Assembly: GCA_009801085.1 (NCBI GenBank)
Contig: VNWV01000006.1
Location: forward strand, 1,116,001 to 1,180,000
DNA: 64,000 nucleotides
Origin: Lasiodiplodia sp. COLG20
Lineage: Eukaryota; Ascomycota; Dothideomycetes; Botryosphaeriales; Botryosphaeriaceae
Direction of reading: 5' to 3'
Position numbers and translations under genes: made by a program
Shown: positions 12,134 to 21,419 of the stretch, piece after piece
How the letters are laid out: each line of letters begins with the position of its first letter
Position numbering within the stretch: the first letter of the stretch is position 1
The notes under the pieces: model-generated
Told to the model about the DNA's origin: nothing
Seen by the model: only the letters and a program-made list of their open reading frames with translations
Database searches by the model: none

Positions 12134-12964
12134 TGCGATGGAAATCCTAAGGAAAAGAAATAAACACTCCCGGATTGGGCGGGACAGCGGGCTCTTTTCT
12201 AATCCCTCGAGCCGAAGCCTCTACCAACTGCTCGAGTGCGTAGCTCTTCCTTCTGCGCGAAGTCAAGATGACGTAGGGCGCTGAGAGGATCGGTACGCGA
12301 GTCAGTCGCAGCCCAGCCTTATCGCGGGCAAGGATTCTAGACGTCGGCCGGAACACGGAAGGCTGGAGGGCCGCGGGAAAGGAGAAAACAGTTTGAAATA
12401 GGTCTACGAGACCGGGAATTGACGGAAGAGAACGAGCACCGGGAAATCTCTGGGATGCTTCTCAGCGACACCGGGCTGGCCGTTCGTTCTTATTTCGCGG
12501 TCTCGCCGTCCACCCGGCGAAGTTCGGAGCAAGCATTGCACGCAAGAGGGCCCGCAAGCCATCTCCACCGGCGACACAGTCATCTCAGGCTGGCCACGCA
12601 AAAAAAATGGCCTGCTCGACTAATCCAACAAATGTCCAACCCGACATCGGTTCCCCAAGGGGTATGGCGCTGCAGGCTATGCTGTATAGGACCTTTTGTC
12701 ACGGCCCGTTGGGAGCGGGAAGAACAATGAGCGAAACGTTGAGGGGAGCCGTACGGCGCGATAAGATGCAATTCAGAAATTCCTGGAGGCATTACTTTGT
12801 CTATTCATGATGAAGATAATGAAAATCCCGCTCTAAAAAAATGACTCGACGACCGGGTATAACCGTCTACACAAGAAGGCTCCTTTCTCCTGGGAACAGC
12901 GACACCCGACAACTTCCGAGGACAAAAGGAATTGGAGTTGAGGAAGAAAAAGGGCTGTCAGTGC
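12134..12964. other. Intergenic region, NADH dehydrogenase promoter and arginase 3' UTR
   Basis: No gene supported. A minus-strand frame at 12147-12356 begins with an Arg-rich, presequence-like peptide (MFRPTSRILARDK). I treat it as 5' leader, because the ATG at 12133 gives a complete presequence with perfect phase. It remains possible that an upstream exon is used alternatively. Confidence 0.5.
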
Positions 12965-14112
12965 TTACAGCAGCGTGTCACCCAGCGCACAGCGCACGAT
13001 CGAGCACCCTGCACGAACGGTCTCGGACGCTCCCTGAAGATCCCGTTAGCTTGCTTACTAGCACGCATGTGATTCGTATCTGACGCACCTGAGCCTCCAG
13101 GCTAGGGTTGACCTCGACCAGGTCGAGGGCGATGAGGCTACCCGTCTCGGCAACACACTCAGCAATGTAGTCGCCCTCGCGCAGGGTCAGACCGCCGCGC
13201 ACGGGGGTGCCGGTGCTGGGAGCGAACTGAGGGTCGAGGCTGTCGACGTCAAAGGACAGGTGAATGGGGGTGTCACTACCAATCCAGCCGAGGGCCATGT
13301 CCATGACCTTGCCAATGCCGTGCCTAAGCGAGATAGGTAAGCGCTCAGCCGTGCTAAGTAAGGTTAGCCTTGCTCACCTGTCAATGTCGTGCATGGAGAA
13401 GGCCTTGATGCCATTCTCGCGGAGGATCTTCTTCTCGCCGACGTCGACGTCACGCAAGCCAATGTAGACGAGCTTCTTGACGCTGATCATCTGGTCCTCT
13501 TTGATCCAGCCGAACATGTCCTCCTTGTCCTCCTTGGCCAGGCCGGTCAGGAAGGCGACGGGCATGCCGTGGATGTTGCCGCTGTCCGACGTCTCGGGAG
13601 TGTTGATGTCGGCATGGGCGTCCACCCAGATGACGGCAATCTCGCGGCCCAGGCGCTCGCGGGTCGCCTTGGCGGTGCCGGAGATGGAGCCGATGGCGAT
13701 GGAGTGGTCGCCGCCCAGGGTCAGCACGCAACGGCCCTTGCGGGCGTGCTCGTACACCTGCTCGCTCAGCTTGCGGGTGACGGCGCTGACGGTGCGCGGG
13801 CACTTCATGCCGCGGTGGTCTGGATCCTCTTTGGGGAGGACGTCGGCGTAGGTGTGGACCTGGCCGTCGTAGCTGATCTTGAACTCAAGGTCATCCCTCA
13901 GCTGGTCGAGTAGGCCGGCCTCGACTAGGGCCATGGGCGCGGCATCGACGCCAGCCTTCCTCTGTATGTGCGACCGCATTAGTCATGTGCGACGAGGTGT
14001 TTGGGGAGAGGTCGACTCGACGTACCTGGCCACCGGAGAAACCAACCGCAACGACGCCCAGGTCATCACGGGTGGGCAGAAACTTGGGCTGCAGAGTGGG
14101 TGCGTGGGTCAT
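12965..14112 (-). CDS. agaA: Arginase
   Basis: A binuclear manganese enzyme that hydrolyses L-arginine to ornithine and urea, the entry step of arginine catabolism in the cytosol. Four exons (14112-14026, 13961-13378, 13323-13089, 13033-12965) give 324 residues, the usual arginase length. All metal-binding motifs are present: [35 protein letters not shown] (the substrate-contacting stretch) and [20 protein letters not shown]. The C-terminus reads [19 protein letters not shown] after splicing. The N-terminus [17 protein letters not shown] comes from a separate first exon, and joining it to [18 protein letters not shown] is in phase. A TATA-like sequence (CATAAATAG on the gene strand, about 14251-14259) lies about 140 bases upstream of the ATG. 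Confidence 0.97.
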
Positions 14113-15765
14113 CTTGGAGTATGGAGCGAGCAGAGAGAGAGAAGAAGAAAAATGGCTAAGAGGCTGAAAGAGGGTGTTTGGGCGGGGTGTAGACTGGAAT
14201 GCCGCGAGCGGATTTGGAACGAGGAAATCGGTCTGCGATGGACGGGAGGCTATTTATGCCCCTTTGCCGGTCGGACAGGAGTCCCATCGTATCTATTCAG
14301 CTTTACGTAACGTCCGTGGTTTGAATTTTCGCACTGGTGTTGAGTCTTCCCTTAAGTACAGTTTGAGACGAAAGCCCGCCTACAGCTGCGTTTAGCGGTC
14401 GAGGCAGACGCCGTAGTTTGGAGAGCGAGGCCTGGGCGCGGTGCACGTTCGCAAGTCGGTGGAGCCCCCGGCGTCCAAGCTCCGGGGAAGGAAAGTCAAG
14501 GCCGGAGGCTCCCGCGCGATGCCGCGTGCGGCCGGCATGGACAAATCAGCGGCTGCGTGGCCTGCCGCTCCGTGCTCGGCGCTATCTTGTCCCCACGCAT
14601 CATCCAGCTCCTTGCTCCTTTCGTTCTGCCGTCATCAGTAGAGCTTCTAATTCTGCCACCCCCGCGGCTTGACGCGGCTAGGTGTCGGATGCTTCCCCAG
14701 GTCGAAGGCGCACCTCGGGATCCTCCCTGCACCATCGCGCACAGTTTCCCGGAGTCGCAATGTACCAGTCTTGCAGATTGGTTGATCGCCGTCACATGGC
14801 GCTGCTGTCCGACAGTCACCCCCTACTCCCACGGCTCCAAGTCAGACGGCTGGCCAGTTGCTGTTTCGATCGACGCTCCCACGCTCTTATCCGAGCACTT
14901 TCCTTTTTCTGACGCATGGCCGCGGTAGCCGACTAACACAAGCATTTTGCCCTATGCAGGGCTGTGCTCCGCCCTGACGTAGCCGCATGTCTTTGCGCGG
15001 GGTCAATGTCTTTTTTCCTTGTGGTCATGTGCGGGTGATGCAGGTACGTACTGGACATACATATAAATCAGCGAATGCCTACGAAGGGCCTGGATTGCGA
15101 AAGCCAAGCAAGTCATTCTTACGTGAGCAGTCGGGGCGTAGAGTTGAGCTGGGGGACCCGAGTACAGTCCCCTCTCGCGGCCGATGGCTAGCGTGGATTT
15201 TGTTTTTTTCCTCATGTCGTGGGTAGGTGACGCTATCGTCCGGACGAGAATGTCGAATTAATAATTCTACATATACGTACGGACGATAGCTTCAAATACC
15301 TACATATGTTAATTTTTCTACACCCCTGCTATTCTTTGCGCTAGCCATCGGCTGCGAGAGGGGGCTGTATGCTGGCCTGAGGCGAATCTCTGTGGGAACA
15401 CCAAAACCAGAAAGAGCACCGACTAAACCCTTCACTTCCCCACTTCCACATTAAGTATCAAAAGTCATGGACCAAGAGATACCGTGAGTTCTCTTTTTAA
15501 AAAAAAAAATATGCAACGATATTCATTCAGCTCTGATAAGCTTTAAAACTCAGTATTGAGATACTATTCTTGTTAACATCACTCATTATAGATACTAGGA
15601 GATGTCACTGCCACTCAAAGCTTAATTGGAATAAAGATGATGATCTTAAAATGACTTGCTCGACAACGAAATTCTACACATCCCGGCTTAAAAGGTAGGG
15701 GAGGTCAAGCCATGGGATTGATGGGTCAAAACTACTCGTAGACTCCCGAGCGCTCTTGTGTTCGC
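14113..15765. other. Intergenic region containing a MITE
   Basis: 1.65 kb without a supportable gene. It contains the arginase promoter (TATA-like box near 14251) and one complete copy of the palindromic element at 15165-15367. Beyond that it becomes AT-rich (about 15480-15660), with an A-run near 15500. Open frames between 14418 and 15226 have no recognisable motif. Confidence 0.6.
15165..15367. mobile_element. Palindromic MITE, complete copy flanked by TA
   Basis: This 203-base element is flanked on both sides by TA (15163-15164 and 15368-15369). The outer terminal inverted repeats are about 29 bases: CAGTCCCCTCTCGCGGCCGA at the left, with reverse-complement partner at 15339-15367, differing at about two positions. 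An inner palindrome has arms GCTATCGTCCGGACG (15232-15246) and CGTACGGACGATAGC (15276-15290) around a short AT-rich spacer. There is no coding capacity. TA flanks and CAG/CTG termini fit a non-autonomous Tc1/mariner-superfamily element. Confidence 0.8.
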
Positions 15766-16667
15766 TCATTTGGTCCAAAAGTCGGAGACCATGCCAAGCC
15801 CTTCATACAGTTCCGTCTTTTCCTCGGCGGTTTTCCTGTTGTAGTCATAGGAAGCCTTGTCCTCGTACCATGCCTGCGGTAGAAATGAGGCACCATTCTG
15901 GCGGGGTGTTTAAGGAAGGAACTTACCTTGGACAGCTTCCACACGGTGTCCATGTCCATGATGGCACCATGACGAAAACCATGCGTCTCGCACTGACACA
16001 GCGTCAGCGAGTTCAGTCAACGAAAAGGCTGGTCAAACATACCCAGTCATTTGCTTCGGCCTTGTCCTTGAAGACGTGAATGGTGCCGCACGCAAACTTC
16101 ACGTCGACCCACCAAGTGGAGGGTGGTGCAGAGAAATGAACAACACAGTCTTTCTCTTGTCCTTGGAGCTGGATTCCTGCTTTGGTGACGTGGAACAGGA
16201 GCTCGTCGCCGATGGACCCCGACCTGACGATGACCTTGACGGGTGTAGTAGATTCAGCTAGAAGCATGGATGCGAGGCCAAAGGCACACCAGGCGCAATT
16301 GGCCCACCAGGAGCGCTTCTCTTGGCACTGCAACAGTCAGAAAAGCACGAGGTAGTGATGCAAACAGGATGACTGTACCACAATGAACGGCGTAGGCCTG
16401 CAGATGAGTTAATTTCGGCATGGGGACGAACATGGGATTCGCTTACAGATGAGAAAACGGATGGGCCATTGCGATGGGCGTGGGCGAAGGAACACCATCC
16501 TTGTACAAGACAATGTGGTGAGACGTCTCAAGCTCGCGGAGGGCATCGGCCACTTGATCTGCAGAGAAACTGCCAGCAGTCGCAATCTCCTGTGTTGTCG
16601 GCGGCCGGCAATGCTCGAGGTAGAAGGCAAAGATGAAGTGGCGTACCGAGCGAGTGCAGTCAGCCAT
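15766..16667 (-). CDS. Alkylmercury lyase (MerB)-like protein
   Basis: MerB cleaves carbon-mercury bonds in bacteria; what fungal members of the family do is not established. Five exons (16667-16447, 16397-16379, 16327-16043, 15992-15927, 15873-15766) encode 232 residues; bacterial MerB is about 212. The second exon is only 19 bases and supplies the family-like PTPFIV between HPFSHL and CQEKRSWWANCAWCAFG. An N-terminal winged-helix region covers residues 1-70. The catalytic segment is NCAWCAFG (C91, C94) and the distal one is FACGTIHVF (C160). Aligned by eye to MerB, C91 and C160 match the two catalytic cysteines, while the catalytic Asp position holds C94. A TATA box (gene strand CTATATAA, around 16717-16723) is about 50 bases upstream of the ATG. 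A C-terminal tail of about 35 residues ends VSDFWTK. Confidence 0.83.
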
Positions 16668-16963
16668 GATGTCGAAGCTGTTGTGTGGTCTTCTACGGCT
16701 GCTTTCTGCAGGACATTATATAGTCATATCCAGAGCGAGCACAACGAAGAATCCCGGCGTAGATGCCGAACTGCACTTCGTCATTCTCGACTTTGGATGC
16801 ACATCCAAAGGGCGTGTATTCGGGTCGGTGTGGTCAAAGCAAACGAGGTGTTCCGAGTGTTAGTCAGTGCAGTGTTAGTAACGCTATAGGACGGAACAAC
16901 AGTGCGCCGCGGCCTCGGGGAAAAATTACTAGTGTTGGCGTGGATAGTTAGTAACGCGGAGAC
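16668..16963. promoter_or_regulatory. Divergent promoter between the MerB-like and bZIP genes
   Basis: This 296-base region separates two divergently transcribed start codons. A TATATA element at 16717-16723 is well placed for the minus-strand MerB-like gene. Divergent orientation makes co-regulation possible, but no specific operator is recognisable. Confidence 0.45.
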
Positions 16964-18462
16964 ATGGCCGGTCTCTCCAATTCTCCACGTCCAACCACGT
17001 CCGTCATGATGCGTAGACAACGCAATGCAGAAACAGACGCTGACAACGCCGCCGAGAGGAAGTACGGATACGCTCCAGTCAACCAGCTCGCGCACTAATG
17101 GGGCTATGTAGAAAACTCCGAAACCGGATGTCCCAGCAGGCCTTCCGCCAACGGCAGGTCGCTCGCATAAAAGATCTGGAAAGGCGCCTGGAAAGGGCAG
17201 CATCCGGCGAAAACGAGCGGGTTGCTGAGCTGGAAGAGGAAAATCGGCGCCTGCGCGAACAGCTCACCGTCTTCATTAACAAGCTCGCCAGCGCACAAGC
17301 ATCGTTGCAGCGTCTCTCTCGCTTGATGCAAGATGCTCTCGGTGAATCATCGACGACGGACCGGCCAGAAGAAAGCCCGCCAAGCCATGAGCCACCCGTT
17401 GTTGAGCAGAACTGTGAAGTGCCGATACCCTTGGACAATGCGTCCGCTGAGCTTCTCGCAGATGTTTTCCAGAACCAGCACACTGGCCATGGAGCAGAAG
17501 TCACTCTGTGCGACCAAGTGCCGGGGATCTGGTCGTACGGCTACCAGATGGGCCCGCGGGCGTATCGTCATGCCATGGAATGCAGTCCGCCACGGCGCGA
17601 CGGGAGACGCAGAATGTCCAACTCGCTTTTCTCCGACCACATCAGCTCGCTCCAGGGCTGCATCTTGACCAAGTGGCAGCACATTAGCTCGCAGCAGCCG
17701 GCAGATGCCACACTCCACAAGCTCCAGCAGTCTGTCTCGATCATGCTGTCCATGTTTCACGGACTCACCCGCCCTTTCGCCATGCCGTGGTACACATGGA
17801 CGAAATGGTACAATCACATCTCCGACATGATGACCTGGCAGCTGAACCCCACCCGCGAGATGTACGCCCACCTACACCCGCGATACCGGCCGTCGGCCCT
17901 GCAGCTCTCGGCGTCGTATCCTACCTACATCGACTGGTGCCCCTTCCCCGCAGTGCGTGACAAGCTGATCCTGATGCACGCCGCGAACCCGCTCATCGAC
18001 GACATGCTCCTGGACATGGCCTACTCGTACTGCGTCGAGACCGACCTGTCCCAGCTGGTCAGCACCTCGCATCAGCCCATGCCCGGCTATGTGCGCGTGT
18101 GGGACATCATCCAAGCCATGGGCGACGACGACGACCATCTCCTCTCGCACACAGCCACGGCCCTCCCGGCTCCCAGTGCCGCCGCCATCTTCCAGTCACC
18201 CGTATACGCTCGCCTCGTCTTCCATCTCCTCCGCATGGACGACGGCGTGTCCGTGTACAAGCTCGATCCCGCCGTCTTCAGCAAGCATCCTGAGCTGTAC
18301 TCGCCCGAGCTGGCCGACGTCATGGCCTCGGGCGTACCCCTCCAGCCGCCGTCGCCACACATCCCCATACCGCCCACGGTGAATCTGGATCCTGACACGC
18401 TGAAGGTCTATCGCCATTTTGCCGATTGGTCGCTAGATGCAATATGCAACACGCGCTGGTAA
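16964..18462 (+). CDS. bZIP transcription factor with DUF3425-type C-terminal region
   Basis: A nuclear DNA-binding regulator. Two exons, 16964-17061 and 17112-18462, give 482 residues. The 50-base intron contains a CACTAAT branch-site-like sequence. Splicing completes the basic region AERKKLRNRMSQQAFRQRQ, which neither exon encodes alone, followed by a leucine-zipper helix (IKDLERRLERAASG... VAELEEENRRLREQL). The long C-terminal part contains patterns typical of fungal DUF3425 regulators, including DWCPFPAVRDKLI and the late FQSPVYARLVFHLLRMDDGV segment. It is divergent from the MerB-like gene. A palindromic repeat begins within a few bases of the stop codon, so the 3' UTR is probably made partly of repeat sequence. 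Target genes cannot be inferred. Confidence 0.9.
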
Positions 18463-18464
18463 CA

Positions 18465-18630
18465 GCTCTTTCTCAGAAAAAAAAAATAACATATGTGGGT
18501 AAGTGAAGCTATCGTCCGGACGAGAATGTCGAATCAAAAATTCTACATACACGTCCGGACGATAGCTTCAACTCCCCATGAAATGAGCAAAAAACAAATC
18601 CACGCTAGCCATCGGCCGCGAAGTGCTGTT
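18465..18630 (-). mobile_element. Palindromic MITE, reverse orientation, shortened
   Basis: This copy of the element family is read on the minus strand and starts almost at the bZIP stop codon. The inner palindrome arms are GAAGCTATCGTCCGGACG (18506-18523) and its reverse complement (18552-18569). The right flank contains CACGCTAGCCATCGGCCGCG, the reverse complement of the left arm of the complete copies. Its outer ends differ from the CAGTCCCC termini of the full copies. Confidence 0.7.
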
Positions 18631-18802
18631 GTCCAGGCAAATAAAGCTAATGAGTTTTGAGGTTTCGCTTGGGCAGCAGTAACTACTAACGATGTGCCTT
18701 GCTTCCTCTCTGATTACGCGCTCCTTCCGCGGTTGGTTTCTGGGAGGCTCGGCAGGCAGGCGCTGGTTGGCTCTGCAGGCAGGTGCAAAGACCCTGTGTG
18801 TT

Positions 18803-18842
18803 CACGTGCGACTGCCACGTACGGACCACTGTCCTATATATA
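18803..18842 (+). promoter_or_regulatory. Putative promoter: CACGTG and TATATATA
   Basis: A CACGTG palindrome at 18803-18808 is followed by TATATATA at 18835-18842. It lies about 140 bases upstream of the first ATG of the unrecognised locus at 18981. The spacing suits a TATA-driven promoter on the plus strand. Confidence 0.4.
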
Positions 18843-18980
18843 CCATGCTTCTCAGGCTTCTTCGCCTTCCTCCTCTTCCTCCTCAACCACCATCTCGCTT
18901 TGCCCTTTCTCGGACTCCGGGTCATCCTTTATTTGTTCCATTGTTCCTGTTGCAACCCCAGATCTTCCTATAAGCGATTC

Positions 18981-19921
18981 ATGCACCAGCGCCTTGCTCC
19001 GGCAGGCGTCTCCTCACTTCGTAAGCTCTCACCTTTGAATACATTCACTCTAACTGCTATTTCCTCACTTGTCCCAGCCCGAACCCAACCCTACTTCACC
19101 TCACATCTTCTATTTTCCGACACTGATCCGTATCTGAATAGCGTCATCCAGCCGGCGTTCTACGTCAGAATCCGACAGCCACCCAGAAGAGGTCCGGTCG
19201 GAAGGAAGAGCCTCTGGCTCAACTACTGGCATTTCCGCGGCTGCCGCTACTCATTCTCACACCCGAATCCTCAATATTCTGGGACGTTACCGAGCCTTGC
19301 AGCGACAAGCGCTGGGGCATCTCCAAAACGCAGCCAGACCTTCAAGGTCAACCTTCGCGACCAATATCATAGCATCCGGTCCGTTCGGCGTTATAAGAGC
19401 CAGAGCTCCGGCGGCTATTAGGAACGATCACATCGGTAAGTTCCGACCATTTTCTGCTGCCTTCAATTTACTGTTCCTGACTGTTCCTTGACTCTCGTAG
19501 CGCCGGAAGACCGCTTCATCCGTGACGCTGCAGCGACGCACGCCGCAGTGAACAGTTTCGCGTACGTTTCGGACAGCTCGGAGGAAGAAGAGTTTCAATC
19601 CGCCGAAGAGGAGATTCCTCCCCTTTACTGTGAGTTGCCTCTGCTGTTTCTTCCTGTGTTCCTTCTTTTAGTGTAATGCATGCTGACTTTCTCCCGTCGG
19701 GTTTGTGCTTAGCGCAACAACCCCCACCCGAAACAACAGCAGTGTTCCGGCCGGAGATGGAACGGAACGAGCAACCTCCCGACGAGCAACCTCCCGACTA
19801 CGATGCTCACTCCAGTCCCTACAACTGGTCGGGAGACGAGGAACCCAACCCGGATGACGAGGAACCTAACCCGGATGACGCCCCGGAGAATGGACCTGCT
19901 ATACGGCGGAACTTGGACTGA
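18981..19921 (+). CDS. Unrecognised acidic/Pro-rich protein, first frame of a two-frame locus
   Basis: No family recognised. Four exons (18981-19020, 19142-19435, 19501-19629, 19713-19921) join in phase into 223 residues, with GT..AG introns of 121, 65 and 83 bases. The N-terminal half is Ser/Arg/Ala-rich. The C-terminal half is acidic, with SDSSEEEEFQSAEEE and a duplicated heptad EEPNPDD encoded by a 21-base tandem repeat. A TATA box at 18835-18842 fits transcription from just upstream. The frame ends at TGA 19919-19921, overlapping by 32 bases the ATG of a second long frame in the +1 phase. The gene may be broken by a one-base frameshift, may use frameshifting, or may be two overlapping genes. 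The locus lies between two copies of the palindromic repeat. Confidence 0.5.
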
Positions 19922-20756
19922 TTTGTATGGCGAGAAAGAGTTTCCGGATCTGCAAAAGATATGGTATCCGATGGCCATCAGAGACAGGGTGATGGTCATG
20001 GGCCGCACGGCTCACACGGAGGAGTGCGACTCGCCCTGCCACCACTGCAAACAGAAGGGGCTACATTGCATAGTCTGGAAAAAGTCCGGTCCTCCCAAGC
20101 CAAAGGCCAACTCCGCCGGAGAGTCGGCGGCACAACCCCAGCCGCTGCGCAAGAAGCCCAAGAAGGCTGCAGCCCAGCAAGAGGCTCCGCCCTCGGATCA
20201 AGACACCGCGATGACTTTCGGAGGTTCCAGCCGACAAAGTGGAATTTTCGGCCGGCAGAACGAAGGAGCCAGTCATCAGATCGGAGAATTAAGTCAACAG
20301 CGTGGAAGTGTTGGATACGGCAACTTGGGACTAAGTCCCATCGCACGGAACTCGCGTCCTATCGCACCAACCTTCTTCGAAGGAGGAGAAACGAGGATGG
20401 CTAGCACACCTCTGACGGCCTATGAAACATCAGTGCCGCTTTCAAGTAGCCCAAGAGCCGGAAGAGCGCCACGATCGATCTTCGATGAGCTGAGTTCCGG
20501 TACCTCTCGGACCAACCCTCATCAGCTACCTAACGCCTTCGGATCCTTTGAGGATCGGAACTCTACCCTTGTAGCGGAAGTTCGCGATCTCCGGGAACGC
20601 ATCAGAGAACTTGAGGCGCGCACCGGGGAATTCGGGGCGCGCGTGCAGGAGCTGACGCAGGAGAACTTAGATGCAAGGGCCCAGAACCAGCAGATGATGG
20701 CGGATATGCGTTTGATGCGTGCGGTGTTGGAGTCTCACGGCATTAGATTCTCTTAG
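19890..20756 (+). CDS. Unrecognised protein with a CxxxCxxCxxxxxC motif and C-terminal coiled coil
   Basis: No family recognised. This intronless frame of 288 residues starts at an ATG inside the end of the preceding frame. Residues 1-60 are distinctive (YGGTWTDLYGEKEFPDLQ then WYPMAIRDRV). The Cys-rich motif CDSPCHHCKQKGLHC (C-x3-C-x2-C-x5-C) follows, a possible small zinc-binding site, then WKK and a Lys/Pro/Ala-rich linker. The middle is Ser/Gly/Gln-rich and looks disordered. The last 65 residues form a strong heptad helix (EVRDLRERIRELEARTGEF... MADMRLMRAVLE). The arrangement of acidic tail, zinc knuckle and coiled coil resembles a nucleic-acid-binding scaffold, but that is only inference. 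It may be the downstream half of the preceding gene. Confidence 0.55.
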   Translation: MDLLYGGTWTDLYGEKEFPDLQKIWYPMAIRDRVMVMGRTAHTEECDSPCHHCKQKGLHCIVWKKSGPPKPKANSAGESAAQPQPLRKKPKKAAAQQEAPPSDQDTAMTFGGSSRQSGIFGRQNEGASHQIGELSQQRGSVGYGNLGLSPIARNSRPIAPTFFEGGETRMASTPLTAYETSVPLSSSPRAGRAPRSIFDELSSGTSRTNPHQLPNAFGSFEDRNSTLVAEVRDLRERIRELEARTGEFGARVQELTQENLDARAQNQQMMADMRLMRAVLESHGIRFS

Positions 20757-21419
20757 GGTTTTCTCTTCCACTCTGCTTCTTTCTCCGGAGGACCGGACTA
20801 TATGGTTGATTGGTTTTGGATGGCGCAAAGGAAAAGTTAATGATTTCTAAATATTCTCCGATGGACTCTGCTTTTTTCCCGGAACATCTGAGCTTCCCCT
20901 CTCTCCAACACACAAAGTTTGACAATACATAGAACAGTTCCGGCGATATACATGTATTAATTCTATTACGATTACCCCTTGGCATTATTTTACTAGCTTC
21001 CCCACTCCAAAAGGGGACTGTAAGTATACCCCAGCTTAGAAAAATGGCATATGTGGGTAAGTGAAGCTATCGTCCGGACGAAAATGTCGAATTAAAAATT
21101 TTACATACACGTCCGGACGATAGCTTCACGTACCCACATATGCCATTTTTCTAAGAGAGTTTCGCCTAGAGCCCACTAACATGGCTAAGCGAAGAGATGT
21201 CTATAGATGATTTCGACTCATGTCTTCTCTCCATCGTTCCAGTATGATGACACGTTCACGAGAAGGTTCACACGTATCCATACTGGTTTTGCTATCCTAT
21301 TGCAATATAGTCTCAGCCGAAGAGCCCCAATAATGAAGAGGTATCTCTCGTCCAAACCCCCTTCATCTATACAATTTTCGAAGCAAAGGGGACCGAAATG
21401 ACAATCTCGCTGACGTCAA
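20757..21419. other. Intergenic region with a MITE
   Basis: 663 bases, AT-rich in its first half, without a supportable gene. It contains a long perfect-arm copy of the palindromic element at 21035-21154. The sequence AGGGGACTGTA at about 21012-21022 resembles an element terminus. Confidence 0.5.
21035..21154. mobile_element. Palindromic MITE core with about 45-base near-perfect arms
   Basis: The left arm begins CTTAGAAAAATGGCATATGT and runs through GAAGCTATCGTCCGGACG. The right arm (about 21110-21154) is its reverse complement with about one mismatch, ending GCCATTTTTCTAAG. The spacer is about 30 bases and AT-rich. This copy lacks the outer GC-rich arms seen at 15165 and 28475. It could form a long hairpin if transcribed. 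Confidence 0.75.

Noticed and set aside
12147..12356. Presequence-like minus-strand peptide MFRPTSRILARDK upstream of the NADH dehydrogenase
   Set aside because: It cannot be joined in phase to the next exon through a canonical donor, while the ATG at 12133 gives a complete presequence with consistent exon phases.
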